NCBI GenBank assembly: GCA_017613595.1
Contig: JAGADM010000108.1
Span: 1-16,014, forward strand
Reading direction: 5' to 3'
From: Lachnospiraceae bacterium
GTDB lineage: Bacteria > Bacillota_A > Clostridia > Lachnospirales > Lachnospiraceae
Length of the DNA stretch: 16,014 bases
Made by a program: the position numbers and the translations under genes. This document shows, one piece after another, positions 5,359 to 14,079 of the stretch. Position 1 is the first letter of the stretch. Every line of letters starts with the position of its first letter. The notes under the pieces were generated by a model. The model was given only the letters and a program-made list of their open reading frames with translations. It made no database searches and was not told the origin of the DNA.

Positions 5359-7161
5359 ATGAGCAAGAGAAGCCGCAGAAAGAAAACAGCAATCTATGCT
5401 GCGATCGGAGCAGTGTGTGTGGCACTGTTTGCGTGCGTAATCGGATTTGTCATTTATGAAGTAGGTAAGATTTTCGGGGAAAAGCCGATCGAGGTTGCGG
5501 AGCAGCCCACCAAATGGGTCGAACCTTCGCCGACACCCGAGCCGTGGGATCCGGACAAGAAGCCGGAGATAACCCATATTGTGGCCAATGTGGAAACGCT
5601 TTCGCTGAATTACGAGAGAGTTCCGGGCGCGGCGGGATATGAGATCTCGTTCCGCTCCGAAGCCGGCGAATGGCAGCAGGAGATTTCGAAAGAAACCTAT
5701 GCCCGCATTAAGATCAATTCCGGATTTACCTACCATGTCGAGGTGCGTTCGCTCAGCCCGACCGGAGAGAAGGGACCGGCTTCGACCGAGGCCATCATTT
5801 CCTCCGAAGCGGTTCGCCCGGTCATTTCGATGAAAGCGACCAACGATTATTCAGCAACGCTTACCTGGCCTTTTACGCGTGAGGGCGCGAATTACGTGTT
5901 CAGCTTCCGCGCGGCAGGAGAGACCGCATGGCATGAATTTGCCGTTGATGTTCCGCAGATTACGATCGGCGGACTGGTCAAAGGCAACGAGTACGAGGTG
6001 ATGGTAGCCGCAATCAAAGAAGATTTTGCGACGCTCCGTTCCGATATTACGAAGATTACCCCGGGCGGCACCGATTACGGCGATCCGTTCCTCAATGTCC
6101 GTACGACTCTCAAGGTCGGACAGGACACCAAGCTTGTCGGCTATACGGCCGGGAACGGGTGCCTCGGCGTTCAGTGCTGGGCGCAGTTTAAGACGGTTTT
6201 ATTCACCGATGTGGACCTCAATAATGTCATCTGCGACGTTCCCGGCGGCACTCCGCTTGTGATCACCGCGGATGCGAACGGCGATTACGTATGTGAACGC
6301 GACGGCAATCGTTTCAGCGTGCATGTAAAAGGAACCATATCCGGTGAGGAAAAGGAAGGCTGGATCCTCGGAAACGCCATGTTCGTGGACCTGGCGATGA
6401 TCTTCCCGATGAGCAACCCGTATTCCATCCAGTATAACCGTACCAACGCTTACGCATCGATCTTTACGTGTGGCGGCAACGGTAAAGAAGTGGATACGAA
6501 GTCCAAGGAGGAGACCCGTTATGACCCGTTAAAGGCAAAGGACGGAAAGGCTTCCCTGGAAGCAACCGGATACAACGAGATTAAGGATGTAACCGGTAAG
6601 AAACTGCCGAATTACGGCAGCAAGGACCAGATGCCGGCTGTCTGGGATGTGGCTCTGCAGCTGCTGACCGCACAGCGGAACGCTCTGGCGCGCGGACGCT
6701 GTCTGCTGATCTACGAGGCATACCGTCCGAACGCGACTTCGAAGAAGGTTTATTCCGCGATGACCGGTAATGCCTACTTCAAGGAAGAGATTGAAAATGC
6801 GGGCAATAAGCTGACGCTCGCGAACGGTTTTTTGAATAAGAACTATACGGAAGCCTACTTCATCGCGAACAATTCGAAGCACAATCTCGGTATTGCGCTC
6901 GACCTGACGATCATGCAGTACGATTCCGTGGATAAGCTCGGTAAGGAGATTGAGATGCAGACAAAGATGCATACGCTCGACTACCGGTGCGATATGACCT
7001 ACAACGGAACGGAAGCCAAGGCTTTATATGATATTATGACGACCGGCACCGGACTGATTCCTCTTGTTGCGAAACAGGAATGGTGGCATTTTGAGCTGAG
7101 CAAAGACTCCGTCAAGTTCCCGTGCGTAAAGGATTACGTATACGCGAGCTATCAGATCTGA
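5359..7161 (+). CDS. Membrane-anchored FN3/SH3-like M15 peptidase (VanX/D-Ala-D-Ala dipeptidase type)
   Basis: The protein has 600 residues. A basic N-terminus precedes one membrane segment (about 11-36) and a short SPTPEPW linker. Two fibronectin type III-like modules follow (about 65-140 and 145-235), then an SH3-like region (about 305-350). The C-terminal M15 domain carries all hallmark residues: R456 in YRP, H508 and D515 in the SKHNLGIALDLT block (the S-x-H-x-x-G-x-A-x-D motif), and E574 and H577 in EWWH. M15 enzymes are zinc peptidases that cleave D-Ala-containing wall peptides. Here the domain is outside the cell, unlike cytosolic VanX, so a carboxypeptidase or dipeptidase role in wall turnover is likely. 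The ATG follows AGGGGG by 8 nt. Resistance by VanX action is not implied, as no vanH or vanA is present. Confidence 0.87.
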   Translation: MSKRSRRKKTAIYAAIGAVCVALFACVIGFVIYEVGKIFGEKPIEVAEQPTKWVEPSPTPEPWDPDKKPEITHIVANVETLSLNYERVPGAAGYEISFRSEAGEWQQEISKETYARIKINSGFTYHVEVRSLSPTGEKGPASTEAIISSEAVRPVISMKATNDYSATLTWPFTREGANYVFSFRAAGETAWHEFAVDVPQITIGGLVKGNEYEVMVAAIKEDFATLRSDITKITPGGTDYGDPFLNVRTTLKVGQDTKLVGYTAGNGCLGVQCWAQFKTVLFTDVDLNNVICDVPGGTPLVITADANGDYVCERDGNRFSVHVKGTISGEEKEGWILGNAMFVDLAMIFPMSNPYSIQYNRTNAYASIFTCGGNGKEVDTKSKEETRYDPLKAKDGKASLEATGYNEIKDVTGKKLPNYGSKDQMPAVWDVALQLLTAQRNALARGRCLLIYEAYRPNATSKKVYSAMTGNAYFKEEIENAGNKLTLANGFLNKNYTEAYFIANNSKHNLGIALDLTIMQYDSVDKLGKEIEMQTKMHTLDYRCDMTYNGTEAKALYDIMTTGTGLIPLVAKQEWWHFELSKDSVKFPCVKDYVYASYQI

Positions 7162-7195
7162 CGCGGCTTTGCCGAGACAAAGGACATGGTTTTTT

Positions 7196-9718
7196 ATGAA
7201 AGAAATTTTCAGTGACGAACAACTGAAGCAGATTGCGGAACAGCAGGACGATCCCTCGAAGCTTTCCGACGCTGCGGATTTCATCGCGAATGAAGCATCC
7301 GCTGTACCTGAGGCATCCGACGACGTATTTGCCTGGGATGAGGACGACCACCTGGAGGCCGACCTCGCGGCGGAACAGTCCGCCATGGCCGCGTCCGGAG
7401 GCGCTTCCTACGCATCCTTCTCCGATGACGACGTCTATCGTGACCGTGAGGACGGCGAGGAGGAGTACGAATACGAGGACGGCGAAAGCGTACAGTATAA
7501 CGCTTTTGCGGACGAGGAGCCTGTTCCCGCGCCGATAACGGAACCTGCCGAAACAGCAGCGGCGGAAGCAGAGCCGGATCCCGTCTATGAAGCGGCTACC
7601 GAAGAAGAGTTTTATAAGTCCCTTAAGGAGAAGCAGAAGCGGAGCAGAGCGAGACTGATCGTTCTTCTCGGCGTTCTCGGCGTGCTCCTTATATTTGCCT
7701 GCCTGCAGTTCTATTATACCGGTCTGAACGGCTGGCATAACACGAAGGAAGGCAGTTTCTACATCAGCGATCATTCGCGTCTCGTCGGTCTTTACACGAT
7801 CGACTCGACCATGTATCTGTTCGACGGCAACGGTTTCCTGATCGAAGGACCGGCCGAGGATTCCGGTCAGATCTATTATTCCTCTAAACAGGGCGTTTTG
7901 AAGGGCGTTGTTACGATCGGCGGCGAGGAATATTACTTCAGCGAAGAAGACGGCGTGCTGCGCCGCGGTTTCTATACGAAGGACGGCGCGGATTACTACC
8001 GCAACTCGCACGGTTTCGTGGAGTCCGGCGTCCGTGAGATCGACGGAAAAGTATACTACATCGGCGAAGATGGAAAGCTGCTCAGCGGCTGGGCCTCGTT
8101 TGAGAACGGCATGCGGTATTTTCCGGCAAGCGATTACAACATGTATACCGGCATCCGTGAGGTTGACGGCGAGCTTTATTACTTCGACTGGAACGGATAT
8201 GTCCGAAAGGGCTTTATCCGCAGCGAAGAAGAGTGTTATTACGCGGAGACACAGAACGGATCGCTCCGTTTCGGACGCGTTAACGTGGACGGCACCGAGT
8301 ATTATCTTCGTACGGACGGCGCGGTGCTGAACGGCATCGGCGAAGCGGAGGGGAAGGACTGGTATTTTAAGGATAACGCCTTCGTACTCGGCTGGGTAGA
8401 GGATGAGAACGGCCGTTTCTACTCGAATGAGAACGGTCTTGTGACCGGCGATCAGAAGATCGACGGCAAAGGCTACTACTTCGAGCCTGACTACCGCCTT
8501 GCCCGCGGCTGGATCACGCGTGAGACGGGCCGGTACTATTTTGATAATGACGGCGTCATGCTTTTTGGCTGGCAGACGATCGACGGCAAGAACTACCGGT
8601 TCTCCGACGAGGGTGTTCTGTATGTCGGCGAGCACGAATTTGACGGCGTGAAGTATCTCTTTGCGGACGACGGCGCCTTCTATGACGGCTTTACCGAGAC
8701 CGAAATCGGCCGTCAGTACTTTGACAAGGGTTATCTGCAGACCGGCATTACGAAGATTGAAGACAAATACTATTACCTCGACAGTCAGGGTATCGCCCGC
8801 GGCGGTAAGCAGACGGTGAACGGCCTGCTTGCGATGTATAACGCGGATGGTTCCGCGCAGACCGGATGGAAGACCATCGACGACAAGAAGTATTATCTTG
8901 CCGAGACCGGCGTCATGCTTGCCGGCAACGTGGCTATCGGTAATAAGCGTTACTACCTGTCGCGTGAGGGCGGCTTCTTAGAGCCCGGCTGGCACACCGA
9001 TAACGGAAAGTTCTACTCCTACAAAGACGGTACGATCGCGGTCGGCGCCGTGAAGATTGACGGAGTGCTTTATGGCTTCTCGGATGTCGGTTATCTTGTC
9101 ACGAAAGTCGGTTTGCAGAAAATCGGCGGCAAGCAGCGCTATGTGAAGAACGACAAAGGTGAGCTTGCCTACAGCACGGAGATGGATATCAACGGCAAGA
9201 AGTATGAGATTGACGCAAACGGAGTCGCACAGGTTAAGTTCTCCACGATCAATGACAACAATCTGAATGCTTATCTTGACTATATCATCAATGATGTGGT
9301 GAAGAGCAAGGATATCAGAACTTTGGCGAACTGGGTATACAACACCACGATTAAGAACTATTCATATTACTCATCAAGCAGTGCCGGAATCCGTACGCTT
9401 GCTTGTGAAGCAATAAATAATAAGAAGGGTGCGTGCTGGCATTATGCTTCGCTGATGACGCTCATCCTTCAGAGAGCCGGTTATGAGGCTAAGGTTATCA
9501 AGGGCGGCGGCCATTCTTTCGCAGAGCATCAGTGGACTGCTGTCAGAGTTAACGGTGAGTGGAAATACATCGATGCCATGAGAGGAAGCAATTATGTCCT
9601 TCTCAGCCAGGCTGAACTGGATTCCAAGATGTATACCTACACCGATTCCCGCTACGGCCCGCAGAAGCCGAAGACGGGGTATACGGACAAATACTATTAC
9701 GGCTACACGAAACCGTAA
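7196..9718 (+). CDS. Membrane protein with choline-binding-like repeats and C-terminal transglutaminase domain
   Basis: The protein has 840 residues. The N-terminus (1 to about 148) is strongly acidic and has no signal peptide. A basic patch (about 144-153) precedes one membrane segment (about 154-173), so the N-terminus is predicted to be cytosolic. Outside are about 24 degenerate 20-22-residue repeats with a YYF...G-x-x-x-x-GW pattern like choline- or glucan-binding modules. The C-terminal domain (about 700-840) has the papain-like transglutaminase triad C747 (GACWHYAS), H778 (EHQWTAV) and D793 (YIDAM). It could cross-link, cleave or amidate surface proteins. The activity is not proven. ATG 7196 was preferred to TTG 7169 because AAAGGA lies about 11 nt upstream, which is somewhat long. 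It is followed 15 nt later by the MBOAT gene, suggesting one operon. Confidence 0.86.
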   Translation: MKEIFSDEQLKQIAEQQDDPSKLSDAADFIANEASAVPEASDDVFAWDEDDHLEADLAAEQSAMAASGGASYASFSDDDVYRDREDGEEEYEYEDGESVQYNAFADEEPVPAPITEPAETAAAEAEPDPVYEAATEEEFYKSLKEKQKRSRARLIVLLGVLGVLLIFACLQFYYTGLNGWHNTKEGSFYISDHSRLVGLYTIDSTMYLFDGNGFLIEGPAEDSGQIYYSSKQGVLKGVVTIGGEEYYFSEEDGVLRRGFYTKDGADYYRNSHGFVESGVREIDGKVYYIGEDGKLLSGWASFENGMRYFPASDYNMYTGIREVDGELYYFDWNGYVRKGFIRSEEECYYAETQNGSLRFGRVNVDGTEYYLRTDGAVLNGIGEAEGKDWYFKDNAFVLGWVEDENGRFYSNENGLVTGDQKIDGKGYYFEPDYRLARGWITRETGRYYFDNDGVMLFGWQTIDGKNYRFSDEGVLYVGEHEFDGVKYLFADDGAFYDGFTETEIGRQYFDKGYLQTGITKIEDKYYYLDSQGIARGGKQTVNGLLAMYNADGSAQTGWKTIDDKKYYLAETGVMLAGNVAIGNKRYYLSREGGFLEPGWHTDNGKFYSYKDGTIAVGAVKIDGVLYGFSDVGYLVTKVGLQKIGGKQRYVKNDKGELAYSTEMDINGKKYEIDANGVAQVKFSTINDNNLNAYLDYIINDVVKSKDIRTLANWVYNTTIKNYSYYSSSSAGIRTLACEAINNKKGACWHYASLMTLILQRAGYEAKVIKGGGHSFAEHQWTAVRVNGEWKYIDAMRGSNYVLLSQAELDSKMYTYTDSRYGPQKPKTGYTDKYYYGYTKP
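7790..9236 (+). repeat. Degenerate in-frame tandem repeats (about 60-66 nt units)
   Basis: Within the gene above, coding units recur with codons for Asp-Gly-Lys followed by aromatic pairs and a later Gly-Trp or Gly-aliphatic step. About 24 units can be counted by eye. They are diverged at DNA level, so this is an old amino-acid repeat rather than a recent expansion. Confidence 0.8.
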
Positions 9719-9733
9719 TTTCCGGGAGACTAT

Positions 9734-11143
9734 ATGGTTTTCAGTTCTGTCATCTTTTTATGCATTTTCTTCCCGATCGTATTCATTTTACATACGATCC
9801 TTCCGTTCGGAAGAGTGCGGAACGCGGTTTTGATCATTGCGAGCATTTTGTTCTACGCGTACGGCGAGCCGGTGTATGTCATTTTACTGCTGGCTTCCGT
9901 ACTGATGAACTACCTGCTCGGCCTCGGTGTATCCGGTAAGGCCGGGAAGTTTTTCCTCGCATGTGCCGTCATTGTGAATATCGGCTTACTTGTTGTATTC
10001 AAGTATGCCGGTTTTCTTGCGGTCAGCCTCAATAACGCGCTTCCCGCGGGAATGAGCGTGCCCGTTCCGAAGCTTTCGCTTCCGATCGGTATATCCTTCT
10101 ATACATTCCAGGCGCTTTCCTATGTCATCGACGTATACCGCAAGCAGGTGGAAGTGCAGAAGAATCCTCTGAAGCTGCTGCTGTACATCTCGTTCTTCCC
10201 GCAGCTGATCGCCGGTCCTATCGTCAAATACCACGATATCGAGACCGAGATCCGCGACCGGAAGGTTACGGTTGACGGCGTGTGGAGCGGCCTGATCCGT
10301 TTCAGCGTCGGGCTCGGCAAGAAGGTACTGATCGCGAATACGATGGCATTTGCCGCAGACAGGCTTTTCGCGTTGGAAACCGCGCAGGTCGGCGTGCTGG
10401 CGGCATGGATCGCGGCATTTGCATATCTGATGCAGATTTATTTCGACTTCTCCGGTTATTCCGATATGGCGATCGGCCTCGGTCTCATGTTCGGATTTCA
10501 TTTCCAGGAGAACTTCAATTATCCTTATATTTCGGGCAGCATCCGGGAGTTCTGGAGACGGTGGCACATCTCCCTGTCCACATGGTTCCGGGATTACCTC
10601 TATATTCCGCTCGGCGGAAACCGCAAAGGCAAATGGCGTACGATCTTCAATAAGTTCGTCGTATTCTTCTGTACCGGTTTCTGGCACGGCGCGAACTGGA
10701 CGTTCCTCGTATGGGGGCTGTTCCACGGCTTTTTAGAGATGCTTGAAGAGAAGAAGTGGATTCCGGTCCACTGGGGAATCAAGGTTTTCAATCATATTTA
10801 TACACTGCTGATGGTAACGGTCGGATTTGTCATGTTCCGTGCCGATACGCTCAGGCAGGGTATTGCGATGATCGGCTCGATGTTCGGCGTCTGTGCGGAT
10901 TCGTCGGCCGGCTACGCGGGTGCGATAGCGCTGATGTCACCGTACATGATCTGTATCTCAGTATGCGCAATCCTCGGTGCTACGCCGCTTCTTGCTAACG
11001 GCGTAAAGAAGATGCGCTCCGCTAAGCACGCGGAGGCGTGGATGCCTTATCTCGAGATGCTTTTCGCGCTGATCATTCTGGGGCTCGCGTTCATGGCGCT
11101 TGCTTCGGACAGCTATAATCCGTTTATTTATTTCCGGTTCTAA
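9734..11143 (+). CDS. MBOAT-family O-acyltransferase, AlgI/DltB-like
   Basis: The protein has 469 residues and is strongly hydrophobic with multiple membrane segments. It contains MBOAT hallmarks: WRRWHISLSTWFRDYLYIPLG around H278 and the GTGFWHGANWTFLVWG block around H318, the likely catalytic histidine. AlgI-type proteins pass acyl groups, usually acetyl, across the membrane to an extracellular partner. DltB is the relative that transfers D-alanine. The next gene encodes an AlgJ/AlgX-like SGNH-type protein, which fits the AlgI partner logic. GGGAG lies 5 nt before ATG. The gene starts 15 nt after the transglutaminase gene. The acceptor polymer is unknown. Because no dltA or dltC is present in the window, O-acylation rather than D-alanylation is the better guess. 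Confidence 0.93.
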   Translation: MVFSSVIFLCIFFPIVFILHTILPFGRVRNAVLIIASILFYAYGEPVYVILLLASVLMNYLLGLGVSGKAGKFFLACAVIVNIGLLVVFKYAGFLAVSLNNALPAGMSVPVPKLSLPIGISFYTFQALSYVIDVYRKQVEVQKNPLKLLLYISFFPQLIAGPIVKYHDIETEIRDRKVTVDGVWSGLIRFSVGLGKKVLIANTMAFAADRLFALETAQVGVLAAWIAAFAYLMQIYFDFSGYSDMAIGLGLMFGFHFQENFNYPYISGSIREFWRRWHISLSTWFRDYLYIPLGGNRKGKWRTIFNKFVVFFCTGFWHGANWTFLVWGLFHGFLEMLEEKKWIPVHWGIKVFNHIYTLLMVTVGFVMFRADTLRQGIAMIGSMFGVCADSSAGYAGAIALMSPYMICISVCAILGATPLLANGVKKMRSAKHAEAWMPYLEMLFALIILGLAFMALASDSYNPFIYFRF

Positions 11144-11179
11144 ACCGGGTTTTGTTAGCCGGGCATATGGTGACCCGGT
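11144..11179 (+). other. Inverted repeat between MBOAT and AlgJ-like genes
   Basis: ACCGGGT (11144-11150) and ACCCGGT (11173-11179) are exact inverted repeats spaced by 22 nt. No T-run follows. It may be an intra-operon RNA structure, or chance. Confidence 0.3.
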
Positions 11180-11191
11180 GCTGGAGAGTTC

Positions 11192-12589
11192 ATGAAGAAA
11201 AAGGTTGTTTTCATCATAATCTATGTGCTGCTCTGTCTGGCTCCGCTTGCGATGCTTCCGTTTTCGAAGGATACGTCCGCGGAGGAGAAGAGAGACCTGA
11301 GCGCGTTTCCCGACGTGAAGAAGGAAGGCAAGCTGAACCTTTCTTTCTTTACGGAATTTGACGCGTGGTTTACTGACCATATGGGCGGCCGCTCGTACCT
11401 CGTGGAAGCGCAGACCATGATGAAGGAATACGTTTTCGGAGAGTCGGCGAACAGTTCGGTCATCCTCGGAAAGAACGGCTGGCTGTTCTATGAAGAGACC
11501 GCCGACGATTACGCTAATGTTGCTTCGCTCACGGAGCGCAACAGCCGTAACGTTGCAATATCGCTTCGGATGATGCAGGATTACTGTACGGAGCGCGGCG
11601 TAGATTTCGTATTTACCGTCGCGCCTAATAAAAATACACTTTATCCCGATAATATGCCGGCTTGGTACTTAAGGACATCCGGTAAGAGCAACCTCGACAT
11701 GCTGGCGGCGGACCTTGACCGCTTCGGCGTAAAATACGCCGACCTTAAGAGCATGTTCCTGCAGGAGCAGAAGGCTTATTACCAGCCGCGGGATTCGCAC
11801 TGGACGTACGAGGGCGGCATGCTCGCTTACCGGACGATCGTAAATAAGTTTTCCAAAAAACATAACCTGTTTGAAGACGTGAAGTTCACGGAACGGGCGG
11901 ACTGGGATGCCGACCTTGTGAACATGATGTATCCGGGCGCGCCCGACACGGATCTGCAGATGTACCCGGACATCACGTATTCCTTTACCGTTAAGGGCGC
12001 TTTCGTAAGCGATATGGATATGGTGATCGAGACGACCGGCGGCGCGGGAGAGGGCTCGCTTCTCATGTTCCGCGACTCGTTCGGAAATACGACCTGGAGA
12101 TACTTCGCGGAAGCTTTCGCGGAGGCGGATTTCGAGCGTGCGGTTCCGTACCGTCTGAACGCGATCGACCGCATCGGCGCGGACACCGTTGTTCTTGAGA
12201 TTGTTGAGCGTAACCTGCAGAACCTTGCGGAAAAGGCGCCGATGATGGAAGCACCGTTACGCGAGATGGAAGTGCTTGACGCGTATGACATTTCCGATTA
12301 CGACAATCAGGTCGCGTCAAGAACCGCAGGCGTGTTCTTACATATCTACGGCTCGATCGCGCCGGAGGTACTGGACGAGGATTACCACGTCTACATCATC
12401 GTGAAAAAGGGCGGAAATGCCTTGTTTTACGAGGCTTTCCCGATCTATGAGCGCGAGCTTCTCACATCGGAACGATGTTGCGACAACGGTTTCTCCTGTT
12501 ACCTGCCGGAAGAGGCCGCCGAAGCGGATTCGCTCGGTATCCTGACGGTAAGTAACGGCAAATACTATTACATTCCTTACACAAAATAG
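11192..12589 (+). CDS. AlgJ/AlgX-like (DHHW/SGNH-type) cell-surface acyltransferase partner
   Basis: The protein has 465 residues. A basic MKKK start leads into a single N-terminal membrane segment (about 5-24), leaving the rest extracytoplasmic. It contains the DSHWT motif with D201 and H203, and a later RDSFG with S296. This matches the Ser-His-Asp arrangement of AlgX and AlgJ, enzymes that finish O-acetylation of exported polysaccharides. GKNGWLFY (about 93-100) is another typical block. It follows the MBOAT gene by 48 nt, and the two are expected to act together: MBOAT delivers the acyl group and this protein moves it to the polymer. The nearest named relatives also include DltD-like and DHHW proteins. 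Which polymer is modified is unknown. Confidence 0.86.
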   Translation: MKKKVVFIIIYVLLCLAPLAMLPFSKDTSAEEKRDLSAFPDVKKEGKLNLSFFTEFDAWFTDHMGGRSYLVEAQTMMKEYVFGESANSSVILGKNGWLFYEETADDYANVASLTERNSRNVAISLRMMQDYCTERGVDFVFTVAPNKNTLYPDNMPAWYLRTSGKSNLDMLAADLDRFGVKYADLKSMFLQEQKAYYQPRDSHWTYEGGMLAYRTIVNKFSKKHNLFEDVKFTERADWDADLVNMMYPGAPDTDLQMYPDITYSFTVKGAFVSDMDMVIETTGGAGEGSLLMFRDSFGNTTWRYFAEAFAEADFERAVPYRLNAIDRIGADTVVLEIVERNLQNLAEKAPMMEAPLREMEVLDAYDISDYDNQVASRTAGVFLHIYGSIAPEVLDEDYHVYIIVKKGGNALFYEAFPIYERELLTSERCCDNGFSCYLPEEAAEADSLGILTVSNGKYYYIPYTK

Positions 12590-12603
12590 AAATCACATCA
12601 TCC

Positions 12604-12648
12604 GCGGAGTTATTCCGCCGGAAATTCATATAACCGCCGACAGGGCGG
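12604..12648 (+). other. Two short hairpins before cysS
   Basis: GCGGA (12604-12608) pairs with TCCGC (12614-12618), and CCGCC (12634-12638) with GGCGG (12644-12648). Neither is followed by a T-tract, so they are weak candidates for termination. They fill the gap between the surface block and cysS. No T-box signature was recognised. Confidence 0.35.
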
Positions 12649-12660
12649 AAGGGAGACACT

Positions 12661-14079
12661 ATGGAGAACAGATTACAGTTATACAATACACTTACGAAAC
12701 GCGTGGAGCAGTTTGTACCGAATGTTGACGGAAAGGTCAACATGTACACATGCGGCCCGACCGTTTATCATTTTGCGCATATCGGAAACCTCAGAAGCTA
12801 CATCCAGGAGGATGTTCTTGAGAAGACGCTCCGTTACCTCGGCTACGATGTAAAGCGTGTCATGAACATTACCGACGTCGGCCACCTTTCGAGCGATGCC
12901 GATACCGGCGAGGATAAGATGCTCAAGGGCGCGCAGCGCGAGCACAAAACCGTTATGGAAATCGCGAAATTCTATACCGACGCGTTCTTCTCGGATTGCG
13001 CGAAGTTGAACATTAAAACTCCGGATGTTGTGGAGCCCGCGACCAACTGCATTCCCGAGTTTATCCACATGATCGAGGTGCTTCTTGAGAAGGGCTACGC
13101 TTACCTCGCAGGGGAAAATGTGTACTTCGATACGTCCAAGCTGAAGGAGTATTACGTACTTACGAACCACAGCGAGGATTCGCTCCTCGAGGGCGTTCGC
13201 GACGATGTCGACGTTGACCCGAACAAGAAGAACAAGAACGATTTCGTGCTCTGGTTTACGAAGTCCAAGTTTGAGGACCAGGCGCTTAAGTGGGACAGTC
13301 CGTGGGGCGTCGGATATCCCGGCTGGCATATCGAGTGCTCCTGCATCAGCATGAAGCATCTCGGCGAATATATGGACATTCACTGCGGCGGCGTGGACAA
13401 CATCTTCCCGCACCACACGAACGAAATTGCCCAGTCCGAGTCTTATCTCGGCCACAAATGGTGCAATTACTGGTTCCATGTGCATCATCTGAACGACAAG
13501 AGCGGAAAGATGAGCAAATCAAAGGGAGATTTCCTGACGGTTTCGCTGATTGAGAGCAAGGGCTACAAGCCGCTCGTATACCGTTTCTTCTGCTTACAGA
13601 GCCATTACCGCAAGCCTCTTGAGTTCTCTTATGAGGTACTTGACCAGATGACGGCTGCATACGATAAGCTCGTAAAGAGAATCGCCGGTCTTAAGAAGGA
13701 TACGCCGGTGGATCAGGCTGCGTTTGCCGAATACAGAAAGCAGTTCGAGGACTGCCTGTGCAACGATATCAATACCGCTTCCGCGATTACGGTTTTATAT
13801 GATGTTCTGAAGGCCGATATCAGTGACGGAACGAAGTATGCTCTTGCGGAGAGCTTTGATACCGTACTCAGTCTCGGTCTTACGGCAGCACAGACGGAAG
13901 AGCCCGCATCGGAAGCCGACGACGAACTGACTGCGTTCGTAAACGCGAAGATTGCGGAGCGTGCCGAAGCCAAGAAGGCAAAGGATTTCGCGAAGGCCGA
14001 CGCCATCCGCGCCGAGCTTCTTAACGCCGGAATCCAGATCAAGGATACGAGAGAGGGCGTCGTATGGGAGAAGATCTGA
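12661..14079 (+). CDS. cysS: Cysteinyl-tRNA synthetase
   Basis: This 472-residue class I synthetase charges tRNA-Cys with cysteine in the cytosol. The HIGH motif is HIGN (40-43) and the KMSKS motif is at 283-287 within GKMSKSKG. Zinc ligands matching E. coli C28, C209, H234 and E238 are C31, C226, H251 and E255. The C-terminal tail with the DFAKADAIRAEL helix is typical. AAGGGAG sits 5 nt before ATG. It overlaps mrnC by 16 nt, consistent with the conserved cysS–mrnC–rlmB arrangement in Firmicutes. Length is close to the usual 460-480 residues. Confidence 0.97.
   Translation: MENRLQLYNTLTKRVEQFVPNVDGKVNMYTCGPTVYHFAHIGNLRSYIQEDVLEKTLRYLGYDVKRVMNITDVGHLSSDADTGEDKMLKGAQREHKTVMEIAKFYTDAFFSDCAKLNIKTPDVVEPATNCIPEFIHMIEVLLEKGYAYLAGENVYFDTSKLKEYYVLTNHSEDSLLEGVRDDVDVDPNKKNKNDFVLWFTKSKFEDQALKWDSPWGVGYPGWHIECSCISMKHLGEYMDIHCGGVDNIFPHHTNEIAQSESYLGHKWCNYWFHVHHLNDKSGKMSKSKGDFLTVSLIESKGYKPLVYRFFCLQSHYRKPLEFSYEVLDQMTAAYDKLVKRIAGLKKDTPVDQAAFAEYRKQFEDCLCNDINTASAITVLYDVLKADISDGTKYALAESFDTVLSLGLTAAQTEEPASEADDELTAFVNAKIAERAEAKKAKDFAKADAIRAELLNAGIQIKDTREGVVWEKI

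Noticed and set aside
5359..7161. Vancomycin resistance determinant
   Set aside because: Only an M15 domain of VanX type is present. It is on the outside of the membrane, and no vanH, vanA or vanS/R gene is visible.
7112..8635. Long minus-strand open frame (507 codons) opposite the repeat-transglutaminase gene
   Set aside because: Its low-complexity hydrophobic composition mirrors the repeated codons on the other strand. No domain is recognised and it spans two real genes' ends.
7790..9236. CRISPR-like or satellite DNA array
   Set aside because: The periodicity lies in the protein (aromatic and Gly positions), and the DNA units are diverged and without constant repeats and spacers.
12590..12660. 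T-box riboswitch before cysS
   Set aside because: The gap is only 71 nt and lacks the AGGGTGGNACCGCG-type motif. Only two small hairpins were seen.
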